DNA of 64,000 nucleotides from Perspicuibacillus lycopersici (lineage in GTDB: Bacteria > Bacillota > Bacilli > Bacillales > Caldibacillaceae): NCBI RefSeq assembly GCF_025660475.1, contig NZ_JAOUSF010000001.1:124001-188000 (forward strand). The letters are read 5' to 3'. How positions within the stretch are numbered: position 1 is the first letter of the stretch; each line of letters starts with the position of its first letter. The notes below the pieces were generated by a model that worked only from the letters and a program-made list of their open reading frames with translations, made no database searches and was not told the DNA's origin. Below are positions 9,108 to 19,700 of the stretch, in pieces. The position numbers and the translations under genes were made by a program.

Positions 9108-9136
9108 ATAGTATAGACAAAATTTTCAAATTGCAA
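9108..9136 (-). promoter_or_regulatory. Putative sigma-A promoter of rpsO
   Basis: On the minus strand TTGCAA (9136-9131), a 17-bp spacer and TACTAT (9113-9108) are found; the overlapping TATACT is also present at shorter spacing. It lies just beyond the ribF stop and about 170 bp before the rpsO ATG. Confidence 0.5.
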
Positions 9137-9143
9137 ACACGAA

Positions 9144-10088
9144 CTAATCCTTTAGCTGAAAGTATTCGATTGCATTTTGTTTGTCTTTTGCTATTTGTGC
9201 AATTAATGCATCAATATTAGCAAACTTCTCTTCATCACGTAATCGACTATGCCATTCTAATACCACATGTTCCCCGTAAATATTTTGATCAAAATCAATT
9301 AAATGTGTTTCAACAAAACGCTTATTCTTTTCTTCATTAAACGTCGGATTATAGCCGATACTGCATACGCCATTTACCCATCTTCCAGCAACGTACATTT
9401 TAACCACATAAATGCCGTTTGCAGGGTAGACGTATTTATTATTTGACGCTAGATTCGCAGTCGGAAAACCAATCTGCCGCCCACGTTTTTCCCCATGAAT
9501 CACTGTACCATTAATGGAATAATTCCGACCTAAATATTTTGGAACTTCCTGAACAAGACCAGTTTCAATTAATGATTTAATCGTAGTAGAACTAATTTTT
9601 TCATTTTCTACTGTAATTTTTTCAATGGTTGTGATAGCGAACTTTCCTTTACTATGCTCTTTAATCGTTTCCATATTACCGCTGCCAAATTTACCATAGG
9701 AAAAGTCAAAGCCTGCTACTAGATGCCTTACATTTAATTGAATAATATAATCATTAATAAAGGATTGTGGCATCAGTCCGGCAAATTCCTTTGTAAACGG
9801 TACAACAAATAAATAATCAATACCTAATGCAGCAATAAGCTTTGTTTTATCTTCTAATAGGGTAATATATTTTACTTCCTCAGGATTTTTTCCGAGCACT
9901 GCTTTTGGAGACGGATCAAAGGTCATTACCGCACTTTTCCAACCGTTTTGTTTGGCAATTTCTTTTGCTGTTAATATTACTTTTTGATGTCCAATATGTA
10001 CTCCATCAAAATAACCGATAGCAAGCGCTATAGGTTCCAAATTTTCATTTAAAATATCTGTCGTATTTTTTAGAGTTAGCACTTCCAC
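9144..10088 (-). CDS. ribF: Bifunctional riboflavin kinase / FAD synthetase
   Basis: This protein of about 314 residues (RibC in B. subtilis) phosphorylates riboflavin to FMN and adenylates FMN to FAD. The N-terminal adenylyltransferase domain has ALAIGYFDGVHIGHQKVI, and the C-terminal flavokinase domain has GRQIGFPTANLA and YPANGIYVV. The start is set at GTG 10088 because the longer frame's GTG at 10100 lies inside the apparent SD (AAAGGTG). It follows truB by 19 bp at the end of the rimP-nusA-infB operon. In B. subtilis the flavin products also govern FMN riboswitches elsewhere. Confidence 0.96.
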   Translation of the reverse strand: MEVLTLKNTTDILNENLEPIALAIGYFDGVHIGHQKVILTAKEIAKQNGWKSAVMTFDPSPKAVLGKNPEEVKYITLLEDKTKLIAALGIDYLFVVPFTKEFAGLMPQSFINDYIIQLNVRHLVAGFDFSYGKFGSGNMETIKEHSKGKFAITTIEKITVENEKISSTTIKSLIETGLVQEVPKYLGRNYSINGTVIHGEKRGRQIGFPTANLASNNKYVYPANGIYVVKMYVAGRWVNGVCSIGYNPTFNEEKNKRFVETHLIDFDQNIYGEHVVLEWHSRLRDEEKFANIDALIAQIAKDKQNAIEYFQLKD

Positions 10089-10107
10089 ACTCGAACGCAC
10101 CTTTCAT

Positions 10108-11019
10108 TTAGTTCACCAGCAATACTCTATCCGGCTTCATTAGCCCTGTTTTTGTTGGATGTTTTTTATATATTGCGATTATCTTTTGTTCATAATATAT
10201 TGCGATCGGTTGTTCCACATTTTCCAAAAAATCTGGGATTGGCAGAACGGATCCATTCTTCACTCCAACTGCTAATGTATCATGAATTTCATATTTCGGC
10301 AATTGTTCTAGCGTGAGTTCAATCGGTAAAAGCTTCTCTTGAATCGTCCCACGCTCCATTGCTTCCGCTACATCCTCTAAAGTTATACACTGCTCCTCTA
10401 CTATCCCTGCCGCTGAAGTTCGTACGAGCTTAGACATATGTGTAGGATAGCCGAGCATTTCTCCGATTGTTACTGCTAACGTCCGTATGTATGTACCTTT
10501 ACTGCATTTTACCCGAATCGGAAAGCTGACGGTATCTCCAGCATACGATTCCTGATTATCTAATAACTCTAGCTCATAAATCGTCACTCTTCGTTCTGGC
10601 CGCTCTACCGTCTTTCCTTCCCGTGCATATTCATATAATCTTTTCCCATTTACTTTCACAGCAGAAAACATAGGGGGAACTTGTACGATTTCTCCTGTTA
10701 ATTGCTTTAATACAGCCAAAATTTCTTCTCGCGTAATCGGTTTTTCTATTGGTTTAGCAGCCACCACTTCTCCATCTTGATCTTCCGTAGTAGTGGATTT
10801 TCCTAGTGTTACAACTCCCTCATAGCTTTTGCCAGCTTCGATTATATACTGAACTACTTTTGTTGCATTACCGATGGCAATTGGTAAAACGCCAGTTACA
10901 CTAGGATCGAGCGTACCAGTGTGCCCTACTTTTTTTGTTTTTAACAACTTTCTTACCTTCATCACACAATCATGTGAAGTAAAACCAGCCGGCTTCCATA
11001 ATGGTAAAATACCATTCAT
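10108..11019 (-). CDS. truB: tRNA pseudouridine-55 synthase
   Basis: This 303-residue enzyme isomerises U55 in the T-loop of tRNAs. The catalytic aspartate lies in GHTGTLDPSVTGVLPIAIG at about residue 40, and the family segments KSYEGVVTLG, VPPMFSAVKVNGKRLYEYAREG and CSKGTYIRTLA are all present. The length is typical. It sits in the translation operon between rbfA and ribF in the usual order. I see nothing unusual in it. Confidence 0.98.
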   Translation of the reverse strand: MNGILPLWKPAGFTSHDCVMKVRKLLKTKKVGHTGTLDPSVTGVLPIAIGNATKVVQYIIEAGKSYEGVVTLGKSTTTEDQDGEVVAAKPIEKPITREEILAVLKQLTGEIVQVPPMFSAVKVNGKRLYEYAREGKTVERPERRVTIYELELLDNQESYAGDTVSFPIRVKCSKGTYIRTLAVTIGEMLGYPTHMSKLVRTSAAGIVEEQCITLEDVAEAMERGTIQEKLLPIELTLEQLPKYEIHDTLAVGVKNGSVLPIPDFLENVEQPIAIYYEQKIIAIYKKHPTKTGLMKPDRVLLVN

Positions 11020-11084
11020 TCCCTATCACCTACAATTGGAAAAGGACCGACTTTTACAATAGTCAGCCCTTTTTAATCTTATTT

Positions 11085-11444
11085 TTATTGCTCTTCTGTT
11101 TTACCGTCTTTTTGAATCTGATTTAGTAATGTTTCAATACGATTACCATAATCGATAGATTCATCAAATTCAAAAATAATTTCGGGCGTTTTTCTTAAAC
11201 GAATTCGACGACCAATTTCGGATCGAATAAAGCCTTTTGCTTTAGCTAAACCAATTAATGTATCCTCTTTCTGCTTTTCATCACCTAAAACAGAAATAAA
11301 CACTTTTGCTTGTTGAAGATCTCCGGTAACCTCAACATCTGTCACAGTAACAAAACCAATCCGAGGATCTTTAATTTTTCTACTTATTATTTCACTTAAT
11401 TCTTTTTTCATTTGTTCGCCGACTTGCTTCGCACGAATGTTCAA
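11085..11444 (-). CDS. rbfA: 30S ribosome-binding factor A
   Basis: This 119-residue KH-fold protein binds the 30S subunit during late maturation of 16S rRNA and is important for growth in the cold. It starts [19 protein letters not shown] and has [19 protein letters not shown] and the C-terminal [17 protein letters not shown]. The longest open frame begins upstream inside ylxP, but family members start at this point, and GAGGTG lies 6 bases before the TTG at 11444, so a TTG start is proposed; GTG at 11447 is the alternative. It follows ylxP by 14 bp and precedes truB. Confidence 0.95.
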   Translation of the reverse strand: MNIRAKQVGEQMKKELSEIISRKIKDPRIGFVTVTDVEVTGDLQQAKVFISVLGDEKQKEDTLIGLAKAKGFIRSEIGRRIRLRKTPEIIFEFDESIDYGNRIETLLNQIQKDGKTEEQ

Positions 11445-11458
11445 CACTATCACCTCAA

Positions 11459-11737
11459 TCACAGCCACTCAATTTGTGTTATGCCTCTTTCAATTTCTGG
11501 AAAAGAATCAATGAGCTCAAATGCTTGTTGAAGTTCTTTTTCCGCAATAATTTTAGAGGAAGATACGGTCACGATTGCCAGCTTCGTTCGCTGCCATACA
11601 TCTTGATGATCGATTTCTGCAATTGCCAAATTGAATCGCTGTTGTATTCTTGTAATGATTCTTTTCAGTACAGAACGTTTCTGTTTTAAGGAATGTGCAT
11701 CATAAATTATACATTCCACTTCGGCAGACAAAATCAT
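11459..11737 (-). CDS. ylxP: DUF503 family protein YlxP
   Basis: This 92-residue protein of the YlxP/DUF503 family has [23 protein letters not shown] near the start and [25 protein letters not shown] in the middle. The family fold is ferredoxin-like and the gene nearly always lies between infB and rbfA, which suggests a role in translation or ribosome maturation, but none is firmly established. The ATG overlaps the infB stop (ATGA), so the pair are translationally coupled. Confidence 0.93.
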   Translation of the reverse strand: MILSAEVECIIYDAHSLKQKRSVLKRIITRIQQRFNLAIAEIDHQDVWQRTKLAIVTVSSSKIIAEKELQQAFELIDSFPEIERGITQIEWL

Positions 11738-14091
11738 TTCCGAGCGATTTCCTCCATGATATAGGCTTCAATAATGTCGCCTTCTTTTACATCATTAAAG
11801 TTTTTGATAGTGATACCACATTCATACCCTTGACTTACTTCTTTGACGTCATCTTTATAACGTTTTAATGTATCGATTTCACCTTCAAAAATTACGATAC
11901 CATCACGAATAAGGCGGATGCCACTATCTCTTGAAATTTTACCATCAATTACGTATGAACCTGCAATTGTACCAACTTTAGATACTTTAAAGGTTGTTCT
12001 TACTTCTACTTGGCCAATTACTTTTTCTTGATATTCTGGGTCAAGTAGACCTTTCATTGCGGATTCAATTTCTTCTATTACTTTATATATAATTCGATGT
12101 AGACGAATATCAACTTTTTCCGCTTCTGCCATCCTTTTTGCATTTACATTTGGACGAACATTAAATCCAATAATAATTGCATTTGAAGCTGTTGCTAAAA
12201 TAATATCTGATTCTGTAATAGCACCAACACCGGTATGAATTATATTTACTTTCGCACCTTCTACATCAATCTTTAAAAGGGAGGCACTTACTGCTTCAAC
12301 AGAACCTTGCACATCAGCTTTCAAGATAATATTTAGTTCTTTCACATCGCCTTGTTTCATTTGTTCGAACAATGTATCTAAGCTTACACGTGCACTTTCA
12401 TTTCTCGTTTCTTGTAATGCTTTTTGTGCACGAGCTTCCCCAACTTGACGAGCTGTTTTCTCATCCTCAAATACAACAAACCGATCGCCAGCTTGAGGTA
12501 CTTCATTTAATCCAGTTATTTCAACAGGTGTTGATGGACCAGCTTCTTTTACACGACGCCCTAAATCATTAACCATTGCCCGAACACGTCCAAACGTAGT
12601 TCCGATAACAATTGGATCACCTACTCGAAGTGTACCATTTTGTACTAGCAATGTAGCAACAGAGCCGCGACCTTTATCAAGCCGTGCCTCAACGACTGTT
12701 CCATAAGCACGTCGTTTTGGATCTGCTTTCAACTCTTCTACTTCACTGACAAGAAGAATCATTTCCAGTAATTGATCAATTCCCTCGCCAGTTAATGCAG
12801 AAATTGGAACAAAAATAGTGTCTCCACCCCAAGCTTCCGCAATAAGTCCATGCTCGGTTAATTCTTGCATAACGCGATCTGGATTGGCAGCTGGTTTATC
12901 CATTTTATTTACTGCGACAATGATTGGTACATTAGCTGCCTTTGCATGGTTAATTGCTTCTACCGTCTGTGGCATTACACCGTCATCAGCAGCTACGACT
13001 AAAATGGTGATATCTGTTACTTGTGCTCCACGTGCGCGCATTGTTGTAAATGCAGCATGTCCTGGAGTATCTAAGAAAGTAATTTTTTTATCATTCGTTA
13101 CAACTTGGTATGCACCAATATGTTGCGTAATTCCACCAGCTTCTCCAGATGTAACTTTCGAATTCCGGATGGAGTCAAGTAATGTTGTTTTCCCATGGTC
13201 AACGTGTCCCATAATGGTTACAACAGGTGGACGTTCTGTTAAGTTTTCTTCAATATCCTCTGTAATATATGCATCCAAATTAGCAACATCGATACTTACT
13301 TTTTCCTCGACTTCCACGCCATATTCACCAGCAATTAATTCAATTGCATCTTTATCTAACTCTTGGTTAATGGTTGCCATTACACCTAGTAAAAATAGCT
13401 TTTTAATAATTTCTGAAGGTTCACGATGTAATTTTTTTGCAAGTTCTGCAACCGTTAAAGACTCAGTAAATGTAATTTTTTTCGGTAGTTCTTTTTCTTT
13501 CTTTACGACAGGGCTTTGAACGACAGGCTCTTGACGCTTCTTATTGTTATTGTTTGATTTTGGTTTATTTTTATTATTTCCTCTATTAAAGGCTTTATTT
13601 TCTTTTGATCGATGTTCCTGATCATATTTTTTGCCTTCTTTCGTTTTCGGTGCCACTTTCACTTTTACTTTTGATGGCGAAACAGCAGTATCCAACTCTT
13701 CATCAATGATTTCGGTTGGCTTCGCATTTTTTGGTAAAGGTTTTACTTTAGCTGTGTTACTGCTTGCTGGACGTACATTTTTAGAAGGATTCGGATTGGT
13801 ACTACCGTTGGAACGATTATTCGAACCATTTGAATCGTTTTTATGCTGATGGTTTGCTTTATTTTCTTGGCTGCTCTGTTGATTTTGAGATCGTTTTTCT
13901 GTCATTGAATTACCTAATTTCTCATTTGTATTTTGTTTGTTGAATATTTCATCTAGCTGACGTATCGCATTTTGCTCAATTGTAGTCATGTGATTAGATA
14001 CTTCAATATTTAATCCTTTTAATTTGTCAATGACATCTTTACTGCTTATATTATTTTTCTTTGCGTACTCGTATACTCGCATTTTTGTCAT
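11734..14091 (-). CDS. infB: Translation initiation factor IF-2
   Basis: This 785-residue GTPase recruits fMet-tRNA to the 30S complex and promotes subunit joining. It begins with the IF2 N-terminal domain ([19 protein letters not shown]), followed by a low-complexity linker of about 150 residues rich in asparagine, lysine and serine, a second IF2_N domain (about 205-260), then the G domain with GHVDHGKT (about 293), DTPGHAAF and NKMDKP, and C-terminal beta-barrel domains ending in the fMet-tRNA-binding region. The linker length varies between species, and here it accounts for the size above 700 residues. The start has the SD GGGGGTG. Confidence 0.98.
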   Translation of the reverse strand: MTKMRVYEYAKKNNISSKDVIDKLKGLNIEVSNHMTTIEQNAIRQLDEIFNKQNTNEKLGNSMTEKRSQNQQSSQENKANHQHKNDSNGSNNRSNGSTNPNPSKNVRPASSNTAKVKPLPKNAKPTEIIDEELDTAVSPSKVKVKVAPKTKEGKKYDQEHRSKENKAFNRGNNKNKPKSNNNNKKRQEPVVQSPVVKKEKELPKKITFTESLTVAELAKKLHREPSEIIKKLFLLGVMATINQELDKDAIELIAGEYGVEVEEKVSIDVANLDAYITEDIEENLTERPPVVTIMGHVDHGKTTLLDSIRNSKVTSGEAGGITQHIGAYQVVTNDKKITFLDTPGHAAFTTMRARGAQVTDITILVVAADDGVMPQTVEAINHAKAANVPIIVAVNKMDKPAANPDRVMQELTEHGLIAEAWGGDTIFVPISALTGEGIDQLLEMILLVSEVEELKADPKRRAYGTVVEARLDKGRGSVATLLVQNGTLRVGDPIVIGTTFGRVRAMVNDLGRRVKEAGPSTPVEITGLNEVPQAGDRFVVFEDEKTARQVGEARAQKALQETRNESARVSLDTLFEQMKQGDVKELNIILKADVQGSVEAVSASLLKIDVEGAKVNIIHTGVGAITESDIILATASNAIIIGFNVRPNVNAKRMAEAEKVDIRLHRIIYKVIEEIESAMKGLLDPEYQEKVIGQVEVRTTFKVSKVGTIAGSYVIDGKISRDSGIRLIRDGIVIFEGEIDTLKRYKDDVKEVSQGYECGITIKNFNDVKEGDIIEAYIMEEIARK

Positions 14092-14109
14092 TTGTTCACC
14101 CCCATAAAG

Positions 14110-14415
14110 TTAATCGAGCATGGTTAATAATTTTTTGGAAAAACCATCATCCATAATAGCAATGACAACACGAGCATGTTTGCCAATGGATTCCCCAAGG
14201 GTATAACGATCGGAAACTACTTTAACAGGAACATGATAATAATTACACTTATCTTGTATTTTTTTCATAGTATTTTCCGATGCATCATTTGCTATTAGAA
14301 CAAGTTTCACACGTTGTTTCTGAATTTCTTTAACGACAAGTTCTTCCCCTGTAACAATCTTCCCCGCTCGATTTGCAAGACCAAGAAACGACAACCATTT
14401 TTCTGCTTTTTTCAT
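14110..14415 (-). CDS. ylxQ: L7Ae/L30e-family RNA-binding protein YlxQ
   Basis: This 101-residue protein of the L7Ae superfamily, which recognises kink-turn RNA, has the family pattern LGLANRAGKIVTGEELVVKEI, KLVLIANDASENT and VPVKVVSDRYTLGESIGKHARVV. Homologues are also called RplGA or YlxQ. Its cellular RNA target is not settled. Its start codon overlaps the ylxR stop by one base, so translation is coupled, and infB follows after 18 bp. Confidence 0.94.
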   Translation of the reverse strand: MKKAEKWLSFLGLANRAGKIVTGEELVVKEIQKQRVKLVLIANDASENTMKKIQDKCNYYHVPVKVVSDRYTLGESIGKHARVVIAIMDDGFSKKLLTMLD

Positions 14416-14696
14416 TATGATTGTGGCTTCTCCTTTTCAATGAGCGATAGAATTTCATCATATAGGCTTTCTGGAACTTCCGTTTCCAGATGATGTTTTA
14501 ACACGTTTTTTTTCTTTGCCAACATGATTGCCTCACTATTTTTCGATAAATATGCACCACGACCCGATTTTTTACCTGTTGGATCGATAGAAACATCACC
14601 ATCGCTCGATCGGACAATTCGAATTAATTCTTTCTTTGGCATCATTTCGCCAGTTGCTACACATTTGCGCATTGGAATTTTTCTCGGTTTGTTCAT
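14415..14696 (-). CDS. rnpM: RNase P modulator RnpM (YlxR family)
   Basis: This 93-residue protein of the YlxR family (DUF448) has the signature RKIPMRKCVATGEMMPKKELIRIVR followed by DPTGKKSGRGAYLSKN. B. subtilis YlxR has been renamed RnpM because it binds the RNase P RNA and modulates its activity. The ATG at 14696 is preferred over the upstream TTG because GAGGTG lies 7 bases before it. It sits between nusA and ylxQ as in all Bacilli. Confidence 0.94.
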   Translation of the reverse strand: MNKPRKIPMRKCVATGEMMPKKELIRIVRSSDGDVSIDPTGKKSGRGAYLSKNSEAIMLAKKKNVLKHHLETEVPESLYDEILSLIEKEKPQS

Positions 14697-14709
14697 GACC
14701 AATCACCTC

Positions 14710-15849
14710 TTACTCTTCATAATCTCCGGTTTTCGTTTCATGAACGGAATCAATATCCTCATCTATAGTAATATCTGGAGAAAATAAAGGTTCTTCTCTT
14801 GGATAAATCCCAGCACTTCTCGCATCAGATTCTGCTTTAATATCAATTTTCCAATTCGTTAATTTAGCAGCTAAACGAGCATTTTGACCTCGTTTACCAA
14901 TTGCTAAAGATAATTGATAATCAGGTACTACCACTATAGTAGATTTTTCTTCTTCATTTACGATAACATCTAAAACTTTAGAAGGACTCAAAGCATTCGC
15001 CACAAATTCCACTGGATCTTGAGAGTACTTTACAATATCAATTTTTTCTCCGTGAAGCTCATCAACTACTGCTTGAACTCTGGCGCCTTTTGGACCTACA
15101 CAAGCACCAACTGGATCAACTTCCGGATTTTCGGAGTAAACAGAGATTTTCGAACGGTCTCCTGCTTCTCTTGCAACGGATTTAATCTCAACAATTCCTT
15201 CGTAAATTTCAGGCACTTCTAACTCGAATAGCCGTTTTAATAAATTTGGATGAGTTCTAGAAATGAAAATTTGTGGACCTTTAGTTGTCTTCTCTACCTT
15301 TGTAAGATATACTTTCATTCGATCATTGTGATTGTATTTTTCGTTTGGCATTTGTTCGTTTACTGGCAATAATGCTTCCGCCTTTCCCAAACTTACATAT
15401 GCAAAGCGGTTATCCTTACGCTGAACAATACCTGTCATAATGTCGTCTTGACGATCTACAAACTCCTCAAAAATGATTCCGCGCTCTGCTTCACGAACTC
15501 TTTGCGTTACAACCTGTTTAGCAGTTTGAGCAGCAATTCTTCCGAAATCTCTTGGAGTTACTTCAATTTCAACTACATCTCCAATATCATAACCAGGATT
15601 AATTGCTCTTGCTTCCTCTAAAGAAATTTCTAAACGTGAATCAAATACTTCGTCTACAACATCTTTTCTAGCAAATACACGCATGGAACCTGTCATTAAA
15701 TTAAAATCTGTTCTTACATTTTGCGCTTGGTTAAAATTTCGTTTATACGCAGAAACTAGTGCTGCTTCGATTGCTTCTACTAAAATGTCTCTTGATATTC
15801 CTTTTTCTCTTTCAAGAATATCCAAGGCATCTAAAAGTTCATTCTTCAT
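14710..15849 (-). CDS. nusA: Transcription termination/antitermination factor NusA
   Basis: This 379-residue protein binds RNA polymerase and nascent RNA, affecting pausing, intrinsic termination and antitermination. The N-terminal polymerase-binding domain (to about 130) is followed by an S1 domain (about 135-200) and two KH domains, seen in VGACVGPKGARVQAVVDEL and LAIGKRGQNARLAAKLTNW. The short acidic tail is typical of Gram-positive NusA, which lacks the proteobacterial C-terminal repeats. A 160-bp gap with a repeat element separates it from rimP, whereas these genes are normally close. The start has the SD AAGGGGGA. Confidence 0.98.
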   Translation of the reverse strand: MKNELLDALDILEREKGISRDILVEAIEAALVSAYKRNFNQAQNVRTDFNLMTGSMRVFARKDVVDEVFDSRLEISLEEARAINPGYDIGDVVEIEVTPRDFGRIAAQTAKQVVTQRVREAERGIIFEEFVDRQDDIMTGIVQRKDNRFAYVSLGKAEALLPVNEQMPNEKYNHNDRMKVYLTKVEKTTKGPQIFISRTHPNLLKRLFELEVPEIYEGIVEIKSVAREAGDRSKISVYSENPEVDPVGACVGPKGARVQAVVDELHGEKIDIVKYSQDPVEFVANALSPSKVLDVIVNEEEKSTIVVVPDYQLSLAIGKRGQNARLAAKLTNWKIDIKAESDARSAGIYPREEPLFSPDITIDEDIDSVHETKTGDYEE

Positions 15850-15887
15850 TTTGGTGGCATCCCCCTTATATATAATACTTTTATACT

Positions 15888-16010
15888 AGGCTGTTTTCCT
15901 TAACAGTTGCTATGTATCCGAAAAGCCTAACGACACAGGCAAGAACAAGTGAGCGTCATGTAGGCTTTGCGAAACGAAGCTATATTTGTGCTTTCGATTT
16001 TTTACAGCCT
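15888..16010. repeat. 123-bp MITE-like repeat between rimP and nusA
   Basis: The segment starts AGGCTGTTTT and ends in the inverse, AAAAAACAGCCT-like (TTTTTTACAGCCT on the + strand), giving imperfect terminal inverted repeats of about 7-12 bp. Inside, AAAGCCTA (15921-15928 region) and TAGGCTTT (near 15961) form an 8-bp stem that extends imperfectly (GAC/GTC) into a hairpin of about 50 bases. It has no open frame, lies exactly between the rimP stop codon and the nusA leader, and lengthens a gap that is otherwise short. I call it a non-autonomous element or dispersed repeat; no second full copy occurs in the window. Confidence 0.5.
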
Positions 16011-16477
16011 TAAAAACTAACAGCGAGTCGCCCTGAAGCAATTTTTTGATAAGGAATTTTCACTGATTTTTTCCTTGTTTTTATTCGGATTTCAACTGTG
16101 ACAAACTCCCCATCAAATTCCGTCAAAGTACCTTCAAATACTTTTTCGCCATCAATCGGCTCATATGTTTTAATATGTACATTTTTCCCGATTGCCTTTT
16201 CATAATCTTTTGCTTTCTTTAACGGTCTCTCTGCACCAGGAGAGGAAACTTCTAAGTAATAATTATGAGGAATCGGATCTATTTCATCTAATTTTTCACT
16301 TAATCGCTCACTAACAATTCCGCATTCCTCTATATCTACGCCTGTATCTTTATCAATATATAGACGTAAAAACCAATTTTTACCTTCTTTTACATATTCA
16401 ATATCGACAATTTCCAGTCCTAGTTCTTCAACTATTGGTAAAGCAAGTTGTTCAATGGTTTCCGTTACTTTACTCAT
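16010..16477 (-). CDS. rimP: Ribosome maturation factor RimP
   Basis: This 155-residue protein (YlxS) binds the 30S subunit during maturation. The N-terminal domain has [34 protein letters not shown] and ends in [14 protein letters not shown]; an SH3-like domain follows (about 90-155). Its stop codon touches the end of the 123-bp repeat, but the C-terminus (GRLAVSF) looks complete. It is the first gene of the nusA-infB operon, with a sigma-A promoter about 120 bp upstream and a hairpin in the leader. The SD is GGGAGGGT. Confidence 0.97.
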   Translation of the reverse strand: MSKVTETIEQLALPIVEELGLEIVDIEYVKEGKNWFLRLYIDKDTGVDIEECGIVSERLSEKLDEIDPIPHNYYLEVSSPGAERPLKKAKDYEKAIGKNVHIKTYEPIDGEKVFEGTLTEFDGEFVTVEIRIKTRKKSVKIPYQKIASGRLAVSF

Positions 16478-16532
16478 ACATACCCTCCCTGTCCGAGTTC
16501 CCTTGTAACGAATAAATGTGTAGACAAATACG

Positions 16533-16559
16533 AAAGAGTGGGATTAAACCCCACTCTTT
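16533..16559 (-). promoter_or_regulatory. Leader hairpin upstream of rimP-nusA operon
   Basis: AAAGAGTGGG (10 bp) pairs perfectly with CCCACTCTTT across a 7-base loop. On the minus strand CGTATTTG follows, not a clean T run. It lies about 30-55 bases after the predicted start point and about 55 bases before the rimP ATG. It could be an attenuator of the operon, or a terminator for readthrough from polC. Confidence 0.55.
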
Positions 16560-16594
16560 GACTTTAAGAGATTAACGATAGTATTTCCAATACG

Positions 16595-16623
16595 AATATA
16601 CCATAACCATACTTTTTATGCAA
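16595..16623 (-). promoter_or_regulatory. Sigma-A promoter of the rimP-nusA-infB operon
   Basis: On the minus strand TTGCAT (16623-16618), a 17-bp spacer and TATATT (16600-16595) are found, with TGG just before the -10 as an extended element. Start near 16588. It lies in the 220-bp gap between polC and rimP, where no gene is seen. Confidence 0.7.
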
Positions 16624-16700
16624 ATGAATTAATACTTACTATTCCGTAAAAGTATAGGTGTTTAAAAGCTTTTATAGCATTTTCTCCAAATGAGGAAAAA

Positions 16701-19700
16701 TTAGAAAAGCGAGAGCTGATTTTGCTCTGGTAACGATTCTAAACAACCATGGTTATCTAAATACTCCATAATCGTTTTAGAAACCTTCCCTCGTTGCTGT
16801 AAGTCCTCTTTTGATAAAAACTCTCCTGCTTTTCTTGCGTTTACAATATTCATTGCGGCATTTGTACCTAATCCTGGAATTGCATTGAATGGTGGTATTA
16901 ATGTATTTCCATCAATAATGAATTCAGAAGCACTAGAACGATATAAATCTACTTTTTGAAACGAGTATCCCCGCTCACACATTTCCAATGCTAATTCTAG
17001 AACCGTTAGTAAACTCTTCTCTTTAGTAGAAGCATCTAATCCTTTATCATTGATCTCTTTCATCTTTTTCTTAATGGCATTTGAACCATTGATCATTGCA
17101 TCTAAATCAAAATCTTCCGCACGAACCGTAAAGTAGGTTGCATAATATAGTAATGGATGATGGACTTTAAAATAGGCAATCCGAACGGCCATTAATACAT
17201 ATGCTGCAGCATGGGCTTTAGGGAACATGTATTTAATCTTTTTACAAGAATCGATATACCATTCTGGTACTTTTTCCTTTCGCATTTCTGCTTCCATGTC
17301 CTCTGTTAATCCTTTCCCTTTACGAACAGATTCCATAATTTTAAATGCAAGAGAAGGTTCCAATCCTTGATAGATTAAATACACCATAATATCATCCCGA
17401 CAGCCAATTACTTCACTAAGGGTACATGTTTTATTTTGAATAAGCTCTTGTGCATTTCCTAGCCAAACATCGGTTCCATGTGATAGACCGGAAATTTGAA
17501 CAAGCTCTGAAAAAGTAGTTGGTTTCGTTTCCTCAAGCATTTGTCGAACAAATCGAGTTCCAAACTCAGGTATTCCAAGAGTACCCGTTTTACTCAATAT
17601 TTGTTCTTCCGATACACCTAGCGATTCTGTACTACTAAATATTTTCATTACTTCTGGGTCGTCTGTCGGAATCGTTTTCGGGTCAATTCCACTTAAATCT
17701 TGGAGCATCCGAATGACAGTCGGATCATCGTGCCCTAGAATATCTAATTTCAGCACATTATCATGGATGGAATGGAAATCAAAATGGGTTGTTTTCCATT
17801 CGGAATCTTGAGCATCTGCTGGGAATTGAATTGGCGTAAAATCAAATACATCCATATAATCAGGAACAACAATAATACCTCCTGGATGCTGACCAGTAGT
17901 TCGCTTTACACCGGTTAATCCTTGGGATAATCGTTCCATTTCTGCCCCACGATAAACCACTTGATTGTCTTCTGCATACCCTCTTACATAGCCGTACGCT
18001 GTTTTATCAGCAACCGTACCAATTGTACCTGCACGATACACATAATCCTCACCAAACAATACTTTTGTGTAATTATGGGCTCTCGGTTGATAATCCCCAG
18101 AGAAGTTTAAATCGATATCGGGTACTTTATCTCCTTTGAATCCTAAGAACGTTTCGAAAGGTATGTCATGCCCATCTTTTTTATATTTTGTACCACAATT
18201 TGGACAATCTTTATCTGGTAAATCAAAACCACTACCTACACTACCATCATTAAAGAATTCCGATTGCTTACAGTTTGGACATACATAATGAGGTGGAAGC
18301 GGATTTACTTCCGTAATTTCTGTCATCGTTGCAACTAATGAGGATCCAACAGAACCCCGAGATCCTACTAGATAGCCATCATCTAAGGATTTTTTCACTA
18401 ATTTATGTGCAATTAAATAGATAACCGCAAATCCATGGCCAATAATACTTTTTAATTCCTTTTCTAGCCTTGCTTCCACAATTTCAGGAAGTGGATCACC
18501 GTATATATTTCTTGCCATTTCATAGCTCTTCGAACGAACCTCATCCTCTGCTCCTTCAATTTTCGGAGTATACAACTCATCTCGAATCGGTTTTACTTCC
18601 TCAATCATGTCCGCGATCTTATTGGAGTTTTCAACTACAATTTCTTTCGCTTTTTCCGCGCCTAAAAATGAAAATGCTTGTAGCATTTCATCCGTTGTCC
18701 GAAAATGTACATCTGGGTGCTGATGTCGATTTAACGGATTTGCGCCACCTTGAGAGTTAATTAATATTTTTCGATAAATTTTATCCTCAGGATTTAAATA
18801 ATGAACATTCCCTGTCGCAACTACCGGTATATTTAAGTTTTCACCGACTTTTACAATCTTTTTCATGATGTCTTCTAATTGTTGCTCCCCTTGGATAATA
18901 TCCATTTCTAATAATGGAGCATATACTTCTTTCGGATGAATTTCCAAGTAATCGTAAAACTTCGCTACTTCCTCTACCTCTTCTATTGATTTTTGCTGTG
19001 CTGCCTCAAATACTTCGCCTTTGTCACAGCCGGAACCAACAATAATCCCTTCTCGATATTCTATTAATAACGAACGTGGAATACGAGGTACACGATAGAA
19101 ATAATTAACATTGGAAAAAGAAATTAATTTAAACAGGTTCTTTAATCCAACTGCATTTTGCGCTAGTAATACACTATGAAATGGTCTACTACGCTTATAA
19201 CTTGTATCATTTTTCCCATACGCATTTAATTCATCATGATAAATAGCACCTTTTTCTTCCGCTAACTTTAACAATTTAATTAATATATATCCTGTTGCTT
19301 CCGCATCATATATGGCACGGTGATGCTGTGTTAGCTCTACGTTTAATTTTTTCGCTAACGTATTTAACCGATGATTTTTCATATCTGGAAAAATAAATCT
19401 CGATAGCTCCAATGTATCAATTACCGGATTAGTAAATTTACCATAGCCGATTTTTTGATATCCTGCATTTAAAAAGCCGGTATCAAAGGATGCGTTATGG
19501 GCCACTAAAATCGCGTCACCAGACCATTGATAAAAATTACGTAACACTTCTTCTGGCTCTGGTGCATTTTTCACCATTTCATCCGTAATTCCAGTTAGCT
19601 CGATTGTAAATGCAGAAAGTAAATGATTCGGATTTGCAAATGATTCAAAACGGTCGATAATTTCTCCATTTCGAATTTTTACTGCTGCAAGCTCAATGAT

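Noticed and set aside
12818..13519. 233-residue open frame on the + strand
   Set aside because: It is antisense to the conserved GTPase part of infB, has no SD, and its composition follows the third-position bias of the real gene.
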